Assembly (NCBI GenBank): GCA_902634515.1
Contig: CACPKH010000014.1
Span: 1 to 32,772 of the forward strand
Source: an uncultured Prochlorococcus sp.
GTDB taxonomy: Bacteria; Cyanobacteriota; Cyanobacteriia; PCC-6307; Cyanobiaceae
Direction of reading: 5' to 3'
Length of the DNA stretch: 32,772 bases
This document shows positions 8,379 through 18,923 of the stretch, one piece after another. The translations under genes and the position numbers were made by a program. Positions within the stretch are counted from its first letter, which is position 1. Every line of letters starts with the position of its first letter. The notes under the pieces are model-generated. The model was not told where the DNA came from. It searched no databases and saw nothing but the letters and a program-made list of their open reading frames with translations.

Positions 8379-8609
8379 ATGCTTATTTCTATCATTACTT
8401 GGGTTTGGGTTGCTACTGGCTTATTACTAATGTTTTTAGTTTTACTTCATAGTCCAAAAGGAGATGGTATGGGGGGGCTTGCAGCAAGCGGTAGTTCGAT
8501 GTTCTCTAGTGCTAGTAGTGCAGAGGCTACTCTAAATAAAGCAACATGGACTTGCTTATGCCTATTTTTGAGCCTTGCAGTTATTCTGAGTGCAGGATGG
8601 CTTAAATAA
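8379..8609 (+). CDS. secG: SecG, preprotein translocase subunit
   Basis: The 76-residue protein has two hydrophobic segments (about residues 3-22 and 55-74) separated by a glycine- and serine-rich loop containing the SecG signature SPKGDGMGGLAASGSSMF. SecG associates with SecYE in the membrane and speeds protein export. The start is ATG at 8379, five bases after the gpmI stop, so the gene is probably co-transcribed with gpmI. Confidence 0.92.
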   Translation: MLISIITWVWVATGLLLMFLVLLHSPKGDGMGGLAASGSSMFSSASSAEATLNKATWTCLCLFLSLAVILSAGWLK

Positions 8610-8656
8610 TTTTTTGAAGCCATATAAAATTCATCTTTTTATAAAGTGCAAAAGAC

Positions 8657-8953
8657 GTGTTTTCAAATAAGTTTTTAAAACATATTAGCTTTATATTTAC
8701 AATTTTTTTAATACCTTTAAATGTCTATTCGCAACAACGAATATGCAAAATTAAATATGGAGAAAGAATTAATGAAAAAAGACTAGAAAAAAAATTTTTT
8801 AAAGGAGATCTTTCAGAATCAATTAAAACCAAATATGGGTTTGATTGTTATAAAATTGGAGTAGAGCATGATAAAAACAAATTACCATTACAAACAAAAC
8901 CCATATATGCATGTTGCCAGAATTACATTCCTTTAATTTTCCAACCAGAATAA
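8657..8953 (+). CDS. small exported cysteine-containing protein of unknown function
   Basis: This 98-residue reading frame starts with GTG at 8657; an in-frame TAA five codons upstream and the lack of an ATG make that the only standard choice. The N-terminus is a clear signal peptide: a basic start, a hydrophobic core (about residues 9-22) and a likely cleavage after VYS (residue 25). The mature part is lysine-rich and has four cysteines (RICK, FDCY and the pair ACCQ), which could form disulphides in the periplasm. I do not recognise a family. It lies between secG and the groEL terminator and is more AT-rich than its neighbours. Confidence 0.6.
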   Translation: MFSNKFLKHISFIFTIFLIPLNVYSQQRICKIKYGERINEKRLEKKFFKGDLSESIKTKYGFDCYKIGVEHDKNKLPLQTKPIYACCQNYIPLIFQPE

Positions 8954-8971
8954 GCAAGGAAAATTTCTAAT

Positions 8972-9002
8972 AAAAAAGGGACAAGGAATAAACCCTGTCC
9001 CT
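8972..9002 (-). terminator. factor-independent terminator of groES-groEL
   Basis: On the minus strand a hairpin forms between AGGGACAGGG (8993-9002) and its near-complement at 8977-8986, a 7-bp perfect outer stem with one mismatch further in and a six-base loop. Six T residues follow (8972-8977 on the plus strand are A). This lies about 37 bases beyond the groEL stop. On the plus strand the hairpin has no T-tract, so it terminates the groEL side. Confidence 0.85.
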
Positions 9003-9038
9003 CATTGAAAGTGATGTAATAATGACTCCTGAAATCAA

Positions 9039-10697
<1,659 letters not shown>

Positions 10698-10739
10698 TTA
10701 ATAAGGTGTAAAAGTTTTCGCTTTGAAAAAGCAGAAAAG

Positions 10740-11051
10740 TCAGTTGACTATTGCAAGAATGTCTTTCTCAGAAAGGAGAACATACTCATCAGTACCGATC
10801 TTTATATCGGTGCCAGCATATTTGCTGTAAAGGACTTTGTCCCCAACACCAACCTCCGGAGACTGGCGAGAGCCATCATCATTCTTCTTTCCAGGTCCCA
10901 CTTGGGCGACTTCGCCCACTTGAGGTTTTTCTTTGGCGGTATCTGGAAGTAAAATTCCGCCCGCAGTTTTCTCTTCTGATTCAGAGACTTTAATAAAAAC
11001 ACGATCTCCAAGAGGCTTAACAGTGGAGACGCTGAGAGATACAGCCGCCAT
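10740..11051 (-). CDS. groS: GroES co-chaperonin (10 kDa)
   Basis: The 103-residue protein caps the GroEL ring. It has the family's [11 protein letters not shown] opening, the mobile-loop region [16 protein letters not shown], the [10 protein letters not shown] segment, and [13 protein letters not shown] followed by [14 protein letters not shown]. The start is ATG at 11049-11051. It heads the groES-groEL operon and diverges from atpD across about 225 bases that contain a K-box and a small GCGC hairpin. No CIRCE element was found. Confidence 0.97.
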   Translation of the reverse strand: MAAVSLSVSTVKPLGDRVFIKVSESEEKTAGGILLPDTAKEKPQVGEVAQVGPGKKNDDGSRQSPEVGVGDKVLYSKYAGTDIKIGTDEYVLLSEKDILAIVN

Positions 11052-11076
11052 GAATTAATGCAGGGTCAAGAACAGA

Positions 11077-11087
11077 GCGCAAAGCGC
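11077..11087 (-). repeat. GCGC hairpin in the groES leader
   Basis: GCGC-AAA-GCGC on the plus strand lies about 25 bases upstream of the groES ATG. The stem is only four base pairs but is all G-C in an AT-rich leader. Similar GCGC hairpins precede atpE and atpF' in this window. Confidence 0.35.
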
Positions 11088-11117
11088 CTAATACTGGAAC
11101 GAGTTTTTCTCGAAACG

Positions 11118-11133
11118 TATGTTCAACAACATA
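11118..11133. repeat. TATGTT/AACATA inverted repeat in the groES-atpD intergenic region
   Basis: Six-base arms TATGTT and AACATA flank the spacer CAAC. It lies between the K-box and groES. It could be an operator or part of a leader, but it matches no regulator consensus that I can name with confidence. Confidence 0.25.
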
Positions 11134-11167
11134 TTCACCTAACCAGCCTGACGACTACTACTGTTCT

Positions 11168-12743
<1,576 letters not shown>

Positions 12744-12829
12744 ATACTTATTGAGAAGAAGCAAACTCTTTTAGATAACTTTTATAAAAGCTCTTCCCCC
12801 ACTCATTCCCATTATCAACGATCCTTCCA

Positions 12830-13234
12830 ATGGCCCTGACACTTCGTGTACTAGCTCCTGATAAAAGCGTATTTGACGGAAGCGCCGAAGAAGTTATTCT
12901 TCCTAGCACTACAGGGCTTGTAGGAATCCTACCTGGTCATATTTCAATGGTTACTGCTATTGATATTGGTGTTCTAAGAGTAAGAAATAATGGGATTTGG
13001 GATTCAATTGCGCTAATGGGTGGATTCGCTGAAGTCGAGTCTGATGATGTAACTGTTTTAGTAAATGGAGCCGAATTAGGTAAAAAAATTGACAGTTCTT
13101 CAGCTGAGAGAGACTTTGAAGAAGCTAAGAACCAAGTAAATCAATTGGAAGGTAAAGAAAATTCGACAGAAAAAGTAAAGGCACAAGAAAGCCTCAACAA
13201 AGCAAGAGCTCGCCTACAAGCAACTAAATCCTAA
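12830..13234 (+). CDS. atpC: ATP synthase F1 subunit epsilon
   Basis: The 134-residue protein is the epsilon subunit, part of the central stalk and an inhibitor of ATP hydrolysis. It has the N-terminal beta-sandwich (TLRVLAPDKSVFDG, VILPSTTGLVGILPGHISMVTAIDIGVL) and a C-terminal helical region rich in lysine and glutamate. The start is ATG at 12830, 86 bases after atpD, and the two are probably co-transcribed. It is convergent with the PSRP-3 gene. Confidence 0.96.
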   Translation: MALTLRVLAPDKSVFDGSAEEVILPSTTGLVGILPGHISMVTAIDIGVLRVRNNGIWDSIALMGGFAEVESDDVTVLVNGAELGKKIDSSSAERDFEEAKNQVNQLEGKENSTEKVKAQESLNKARARLQATKS

Positions 13235-13273
13235 TGATGAAAATTAGTTAGAAGAAATTATTTAAAAAATAAA

Positions 13274-13765
13274 TTAAGCAGTACCACAAAAAGTAACTTC
13301 AGGAAATTTCAATTTTGCTTCTTCAAGAGTTTTACCCTTTCCTTCTTCTTGCCAATAATTAATTACTTCTGTTGCCTTATTCAAAATTTCAACTCTTTCA
13401 TTATCAGTAATCCATCCTTTACTTTCTAATTCTGTTTTAAGGACTTCCCAAGCGTCTTCCCTAGGCCAGAAGAAATATGCTGTCAATGGACTTGGACCGC
13501 CTCCAACAATTTGATCTACTGCTAAAGCAACATTATCTGGCAACCAAAGAATTTTTAACAAAAACCTTCCTTCATCTGCTTTAGGAGTTTGTCCTGATGG
13601 CACTCCATCAGCGTCAAAAGTCGCAGACGCAAGTGCTTCTACTGCCCCAAGCATTCCTTGGCGACTACCTTTAACCTTTTGATTACTTTCGTCTGCCGCT
13701 GAAGTTTGACCACCTTCTACAGCCGAAGCTTCATCAGAAACCGTCATTTCTAAAGTTGTTCTCAT
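13274..13765 (-). CDS. 30S ribosomal protein PSRP-3 / Ycf65-like
   Basis: The 163-residue protein carries the Ycf65/PSRP-3 domain from about residue 66 onward, recognisable by [34 protein letters not shown] and [17 protein letters not shown]-3 is a component of the small ribosomal subunit in cyanobacteria and plastids. The first 60 or so residues are a low-complexity acidic and serine/alanine-rich extension not seen in the shortest plastid forms. The start is ATG at 13763-13765; a second ATG (residue 7) is possible. It is divergent from the HAD-family gene across 45 bases. Confidence 0.9.
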   Translation of the reverse strand: MRTTLEMTVSDEASAVEGGQTSAADESNQKVKGSRQGMLGAVEALASATFDADGVPSGQTPKADEGRFLLKILWLPDNVALAVDQIVGGGPSPLTAYFFWPREDAWEVLKTELESKGWITDNERVEILNKATEVINYWQEEGKGKTLEEAKLKFPEVTFCGTA

Positions 13766-13810
13766 CTAACAACCACCTAGGCTATCAGTATTAGTTACCA
13801 ATATTTTTTT

Positions 13811-14608
13811 TTGGACTTAAAAGGACTAATTCTATTTGATATTGATGGAGTCATTCGCGATGTATCATCCAGCTATCGCAATGCAATTCAAAAAACAGTT
13901 AGTAAGTTTTGTTCTTGGGAACCAACTTTTAAAGATATTGATGATCTAAAAACAGAAGGGCTTTGGAATAATGACTGGGATGCAAGCCTAGAGCTAATTA
14001 GAAGACATATTCAAGAAAACAATAATTATATTCAGTGTCCTTCTAGAGGAAAAATCATAGAGATATTTAATGATTTTTATTTTGGTGGGGATCCAAATGG
14101 AGACCCAAATCAATGGGAAGGGCTTATTAAAAATGAAACTCTTTTAGTAAGCAAAGATTTCTTTAATTCACTTACAAGTAAAAAATTCGGCTGGGGGTTT
14201 GTCAGTGGTGCTGAATTATCTTCAGCAAAATTTATTTTAGAAACTAAGTTAGGTTTAAAAAAGCCTCCTCTTATAGCAATGGGAGATGCACCAGACAAGC
14301 CAGATCCAGCCGGTCTTATTAAGCTTTCAGAAAATATTCTTTCAAAGCCACTTTCTTCAGAGACTCCAACGATCTCATACCTTGGAGATACAATTGCTGA
14401 TGTAAAAACGATACAAAAAGCTCGCAGAAAGGTCCCAAATCAAGAGTTTTTAAGTCTTGCAATAGCTCCTCCACATCTTCACAAAAAAGAAAATATATCT
14501 AATCGCTTAAAGTATGAAGCCAAGTTAAAAGAAGCTGGAGCAGATATAATTCTTCAGTCAATTAAAGAAATAGTTAAAGAGCTAGATTTGTATTTTCAAC
14601 AAATTTAA
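13811..14608 (+). CDS. HAD-superfamily phosphatase-like protein (TIGR01548-type)
   Basis: The 265-residue protein has HAD motif I as LFDIDGVIRD near residue 8, a motif II candidate GFVSGAEL, a KPDPAGL segment containing the motif III lysine, and motif IV as YLGDTIADVKT. These support a haloacid-dehalogenase-type phosphatase. The pattern resembles the TIGR01548 group, which I recall but could not search. The substrate is unknown. No ATG is available; the preferred start is TTG at 13811, directly after a run of nine T residues. It is convergent with pepP, leaving nine bases between the stop codons. Confidence 0.75.
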   Translation: MDLKGLILFDIDGVIRDVSSSYRNAIQKTVSKFCSWEPTFKDIDDLKTEGLWNNDWDASLELIRRHIQENNNYIQCPSRGKIIEIFNDFYFGGDPNGDPNQWEGLIKNETLLVSKDFFNSLTSKKFGWGFVSGAELSSAKFILETKLGLKKPPLIAMGDAPDKPDPAGLIKLSENILSKPLSSETPTISYLGDTIADVKTIQKARRKVPNQEFLSLAIAPPHLHKKENISNRLKYEAKLKEAGADIILQSIKEIVKELDLYFQQI

Positions 14609-14617
14609 AAGTTAAGA

Positions 14618-15943
14618 CTATCTTTCCATTTCTTTTGCAGATTTTAAGGCCTCGTCTGAAAGAACATCAGGACTAGAATTAGTTACTAAAACATCATCTT
14701 CAATACGAATACCAATACCCTTCCATCTTTCATCAATAACAGGTTGACCTTCGGGAATCGAAAGACGATCACTAATATATATGCCTGGCTCTACAGTGAG
14801 AATCATTCCTGGTTCAAGACTTACTTGATAATCTCCTAAACGATAAGCACCTACATCATGCACATCTAGTCCAAGCCAATGACCTGTTCGATGCATATAT
14901 AAATGAGTATATGAACCAGTTTCCAAGATTTCATCAACACTTCCTTTAAGCAAGGCAAGTTCAATCAAACCTTCAATTAATACTCTGACAGCTGAAAGAT
15001 GAACATTCTCAGTATCATTACCGGCAACAACATTTTCTATTGCCGTTTTTTGAGCCGATAAAACAATGTCATATAAAGCCCTTTGCTCACTAGTAAATCT
15101 GCCATTTATAGGGAAAGTTCTTGTGACATCGCCATTGTAATAATCATCTAAAGAACACCCTGCATCAATCAGCAATAAGTCTCCATCTTTCATCACAGAA
15201 TTATTGGAAGTGTAATGAAGAATGCAAGCATTATCTCCACTCGCGACTATCGAACCATAAGCCGCCCCCCGAGCTCCATTTTGAAGAAAATAATTTTCAA
15301 TAGCAGCTTGCACTTCTTTCTCCCTCATCCCAGGGCGAGTGATGTGTCGAGCTAATTCATGCGCCTTACTAGTAATTCTTGCAGCCTCTCGCATTCTTTG
15401 CACTTCCCATGAATCTTTACGCAATCTCAAATTATGCAGAAATAAACAAGGAGGGATTAATGCATAAGGAGCAGATCCCTTCCTAGGAGCTATATCTAGT
15501 TTCTCTGCCCAAGTATTTAAAACGATAGTCTCTATTTTCAGATGCCTCCCAATCCTAAAAGAAATTCCTTCTGCTCCTTCCAAGTAAGGTCCTAAAAGCT
15601 GAGAGAATTGATCTAAGGAGTGCGCAATATCTACTGCAAAAGTGTTAAGCGCACCTTCTACACCCCAACGGAAACCATTCCACACTTCAATAGAAGGTTC
15701 TTTAGGCAAAACAAACAAAACATATTGCTCACCCTCAGGTCGATAGGGAAGGAATAGAGCTACTGCATCTGGTTCGTCAAACCCTGTTAAATACCAAAAA
15801 TCACTATCCTGACGAAAAGCGAAATCACAATCAGCATGATGAGTAACCATATTGGCAGCAGGGATAATCGCAGCATTACCACCTAATAGATCCAAAAAGC
15901 GCTTTCTGCGCTCTTGAAAAATGTTCTGATTGGTCACAAGCAA
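14618..15943 (-). CDS. pepP: Xaa-Pro aminopeptidase (M24B family)
   Basis: The 441-residue metallopeptidase removes N-terminal residues that precede proline. It has an AMP_N domain (FLDLLGGNAAIIPAA through FWYLTGFDEPDAV) and a pita-bread catalytic domain with the metal ligands in place: two aspartates in LLIDAGCSLDDYYNGDVTRTF, histidine in HRTGHWLGLDVHDVG, and glutamates in LTVEPGIYI and GIRIEDDVL. The likely start is TTG at 15941-15943; GTG two codons on is an alternative, and the nearby ATG (15946-15948) is out of frame. It diverges from the CNNM gene across about 90 bases. Confidence 0.92.
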   Translation of the reverse strand: MLVTNQNIFQERRKRFLDLLGGNAAIIPAANMVTHHADCDFAFRQDSDFWYLTGFDEPDAVALFLPYRPEGEQYVLFVLPKEPSIEVWNGFRWGVEGALNTFAVDIAHSLDQFSQLLGPYLEGAEGISFRIGRHLKIETIVLNTWAEKLDIAPRKGSAPYALIPPCLFLHNLRLRKDSWEVQRMREAARITSKAHELARHITRPGMREKEVQAAIENYFLQNGARGAAYGSIVASGDNACILHYTSNNSVMKDGDLLLIDAGCSLDDYYNGDVTRTFPINGRFTSEQRALYDIVLSAQKTAIENVVAGNDTENVHLSAVRVLIEGLIELALLKGSVDEILETGSYTHLYMHRTGHWLGLDVHDVGAYRLGDYQVSLEPGMILTVEPGIYISDRLSIPEGQPVIDERWKGIGIRIEDDVLVTNSSPDVLSDEALKSAKEMER

Positions 15944-16033
15944 TTCATTTGATGATTGGGGATGGCAAGAGATGAAATTAATGGAAAAATACAGTCTAAA
16001 GACTCTTCATTATCCTCTGAAGATGACTGACGC

Positions 16034-17026
16034 ATGAGCTCAAACCCCCTATTACTAGCAATTCTTGTTATTGTCGTCCTGATTGGTTCCGCATTATGTT
16101 CCGGAACAGAAGCGGCATTCTTAGCAGTTAACCCATTAAGGGTTCATGAACTTGCTGGAAAGCATAAACCTCTAAAGAAGGCACAACAACTAGCAAAGCT
16201 TAGATATCGTCTTGGCAGAACACTTACAGTACTAACAATAACCAACAACGGCTTTAACATTTTTGGGAGCTTAATGCTTGGTATTTACGCTACAAAAGTT
16301 TTTCAAGGCAACAATTCAATTGCATTACCGATTTTCTCAATAGGTTTAACAATACTAATACTACTTTTAGGAGAAATACTGCCAAAATCAATTGGGACAA
16401 AACTTGCCTTAAAAGTTTCTCTTGCTAGTGCACCAATCCTTCATATTCTAAGCATTTTAATGAGACCAATAATTCTTCCATTAGAACAACTTCTGCCTGT
16501 AATTACAGCTGAAAACGAAATCAGTACTGATGAAGAAGAGATTAGGCAATTGGCAAGGATTGGTTCGCAAAAAGGACAAATAGAAGCAGATGAAGCCGCA
16601 ATGATCTCAAAAGTATTTCAACTCAATGATTTAACTGCTCGAGATTTAATGACTCCAAGAGTTGCTGCACCTACTCTTGATGGATATATGACACTTGAAA
16701 AGTTAAAGCCATCACTCATCACCAGTAATACTAAATCATGGGTTGTTCTTGGCAAAGGCATAGACAAAATCATTGGTATAGCGAATCGAGAAACTTTGCT
16801 TACAGCACTACTCCAAGGGCATAATCAACTAACTCCAAAAGACCTATCACGAAAAGTTGAATTTGTCCCAGAAATGATCCGAATAGATCATTTACTTACT
16901 AGTTTCAACAAAGATAAGGATGATGTAAAAGTTGTTGTAGATGAATTTGGAGGATTCGTAGGTTTAATTGGAGCAGAAGCTGTTTTAGCTGTACTTGCTG
17001 GCTGGTGGGGGAAGTCTGGAAAATGA
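16034..17026 (+). CDS. CNNM-type transmembrane protein with CBS domains (CorC/HlyC-like)
   Basis: The 330-residue membrane protein has an N-terminal DUF21/CNNM domain with hydrophobic segments at about residues 8-26, 66-85 and 97-114, followed by a CBS-pair region. DEEEIRQLARIG and DLMTPRV mark the start of the cytoplasmic part and DVKVVVDEFGGFVGLIG the second CBS motif. Relatives transport or regulate magnesium or other divalent cations. It ends right after the CBS region and lacks the CorC_HlyC C-terminal domain. The start is ATG at 16034. Its stop overlaps the next start in ATGA (17023-17026), heading a run of overlapping genes through nadE. Confidence 0.85.
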   Translation: MSSNPLLLAILVIVVLIGSALCSGTEAAFLAVNPLRVHELAGKHKPLKKAQQLAKLRYRLGRTLTVLTITNNGFNIFGSLMLGIYATKVFQGNNSIALPIFSIGLTILILLLGEILPKSIGTKLALKVSLASAPILHILSILMRPIILPLEQLLPVITAENEISTDEEEIRQLARIGSQKGQIEADEAAMISKVFQLNDLTARDLMTPRVAAPTLDGYMTLEKLKPSLITSNTKSWVVLGKGIDKIIGIANRETLLTALLQGHNQLTPKDLSRKVEFVPEMIRIDHLLTSFNKDKDDVKVVVDEFGGFVGLIGAEAVLAVLAGWWGKSGK

Positions 17027-18342
17027 AGAATTCATCAACTTCTGAATTATGCAAAGAACTTCTTAGTGATTGGCGAAGGAGGCTTGTGCTTAGCAAATAT
17101 GAGAAGACACAACAAGCCGGTAGCCTAATAGCCTTGGACCGTCAATTGAACCGTTTATCTAAGAGACATATAAGAATATCAGTATTTGGAAGGGTAGGAG
17201 TAGGCAAATCAAGTCTTTTGAATGCATTACTTAGGAAGAAAGTCTTTGAAACAGATGTAGCCCATGGGTCAACCAGAAAAACAAAAAGTGTTGCTTGGCA
17301 ACAAAATGTAGATAATTTAACAAAAGTTGAGTTAATAGATACTCCAGGCATAGATGAAATTGCAGCTATAGCAAGAGCCCGACTTGCTTCTCGAATTGCT
17401 TTAAACTCTGATTTGGTTCTTTTAGTTATTGATAACGATTTAAGTATTGTCGAAATAGAAGCAATAGAAACTTTACTAAAATGTGGGAAACCTCTTTTGT
17501 TAATTCTAAATCGTTGTGATCAGTGGGAGTCAAATGAAATAAATCAAGTAGTAAAAAGCATTAGAAATCGACTACCTAAAAAAGCACAACACCTTCAAAT
17601 TGAAGCCATCTCAGCAGCACCACGAATACCAAAAATAACTGCTAATGGTCTAATCAGAAGTGAACCATCCAACCCAAAGATTAAGTCGTTAGAAAAAACA
17701 TTAATAAAGCTTCTAGAAACTCAAGGAGAATTGCTGTTAACTCTAAATGCCCTTAGACAAGCAGAACATTTCTCTCAAGCACTCAAAAGCGCAAGACTAA
17801 AGCGAAGAAAATTAGAAGCACAAACCATTATTGGCAAATTTGCAGCCATCAAAGCTTCCGGAGTAGCAATAAATCCACTATTAATGTTTGACTTCGCTGC
17901 AGGGGTGGCATTGGATACAGCACTAATTATTCAACTAAGCAAATTATATGAATTGGAATTAAAAGGTTCTTCCGCAAGAAAGCTCTTAAAACGACTCTCT
18001 ATTCACAATTCATTTCTAGGTGGAGCACAAGTTGGCATTCAAGTCATACTAGGGATGATACGTCACCTTCTTGTCATAGCAACTCCTTTTACTGGGGGTA
18101 TCAGTCTTGCATCTTCAGCTCCGGTTGCTTTGGTTCAAGCCGCTGTTGCAGTTCATACAACAAAAGTCACAGGTAGACTTGCCGCAAAAGAATTCCTTGA
18201 AGGAAAGCACCACAAAGGTTATCAACCTAGTTCGATTGTCTATCGACTTGCTTCCATCGATCCAAGGATAAGAAACTGCCTTAATCATTGGCCAATATGG
18301 AATGCGCAAAAGGGAAAGAATATGCAAACTCTCCTTCCGTGA
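17023..18342 (+). CDS. Era-like P-loop GTPase with C-terminal membrane-associating domain (DUF697-type)
   Basis: From the ATG at 17023 the protein has 439 residues; an upstream GTG at 17005 is possible but the ATGA overlap with the preceding gene favours the ATG. The G domain shows Walker A GRVGVGKSSLLN, a switch threonine region GSTRKTKS, the G3 motif DTPG, and the G4 motif NRCD. The C-terminal part from about residue 270 is hydrophobic (GVAINPLLMFDFAAGVALD, VILGMIRHLLVIATPF) and resembles DUF697-type regions. Related GTPases are little studied; stress or cell-envelope roles have been proposed. It overlaps nadD downstream in GTGA. Confidence 0.8.
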   Translation: MKNSSTSELCKELLSDWRRRLVLSKYEKTQQAGSLIALDRQLNRLSKRHIRISVFGRVGVGKSSLLNALLRKKVFETDVAHGSTRKTKSVAWQQNVDNLTKVELIDTPGIDEIAAIARARLASRIALNSDLVLLVIDNDLSIVEIEAIETLLKCGKPLLLILNRCDQWESNEINQVVKSIRNRLPKKAQHLQIEAISAAPRIPKITANGLIRSEPSNPKIKSLEKTLIKLLETQGELLLTLNALRQAEHFSQALKSARLKRRKLEAQTIIGKFAAIKASGVAINPLLMFDFAAGVALDTALIIQLSKLYELELKGSSARKLLKRLSIHNSFLGGAQVGIQVILGMIRHLLVIATPFTGGISLASSAPVALVQAAVAVHTTKVTGRLAAKEFLEGKHHKGYQPSSIVYRLASIDPRIRNCLNHWPIWNAQKGKNMQTLLP

Positions 18343-18923
18343 AAGTTAACCCCAAACAGCTAGCATTACTTGGAACCAGTGCTGATCCACCAACCAATGG
18401 TCATCGGGCTCTTTTGGAGGGATTAAGCAAGTTATTCCCAAGGGTTATCACCTGGGCAAGCGATAACCCTTTAAAAGTGCATAGTGCTTCTCTATTACAA
18501 AGACAAGAACTATTAGAAATTCTCGTAGAAGATTTGAATGTTCCACATTTAGAAATCAACCAGAGTCTTAGTAGTCCATGGGCTATAAAGACACTGGAGA
18601 AGGCAGAAGAATTATGGCCAAATGCTGAGTTGATTTTAGTTGTAGGCAGTGACTTAACCCATCAGATACCGCGATGGGTTAAGTCAAAAGATATATTAAA
18701 AAAAGCTCGGCTTGGAATTGCACCTAGAGAAGGCTGGCCTGTAAATGAGTTGGATTTGTCAAAGTTAAAAGCACTAGGAGGGGAAATAACTGTATTGCCT
18801 CTTAATATCCCTGAAAGCGCAAGCTCATCCATTAGGAATGAAACTAAGATCACTCATATACCTACGGCAATACTTCCAACTCTTATTAAAGAAAATCTTT
18901 ACGGATTATCAAAACATACATAA
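18339..18923 (+). CDS. nadD: nicotinate-nucleotide adenylyltransferase
   Basis: The protein (194 residues from the GTG at 18339) adenylates nicotinate mononucleotide to deamido-NAD. It has the nucleotidyltransferase motif LLGTSADPPTNGH near the N-terminus and a C-terminal ASSSIRNE motif equivalent to ISSTxIR. The reading frame is open from 18288, but the added residues are not family-like and the GTG overlaps the stop of the preceding GTPase gene in GTGA, which suggests coupling. The stop overlaps the nadE start in TAATG. The neighbouring nadE performs the next step in the pathway. Confidence 0.93.
   Translation: MKVNPKQLALLGTSADPPTNGHRALLEGLSKLFPRVITWASDNPLKVHSASLLQRQELLEILVEDLNVPHLEINQSLSSPWAIKTLEKAEELWPNAELILVVGSDLTHQIPRWVKSKDILKKARLGIAPREGWPVNELDLSKLKALGGEITVLPLNIPESASSSIRNETKITHIPTAILPTLIKENLYGLSKHT

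Noticed and set aside
13235-13273. AT-rich palindrome between atpC and the PSRP-3 gene as a bidirectional terminator
   Set aside because: The AATTATTT-type stem has no G-C pairs and would be too weak to terminate reliably.
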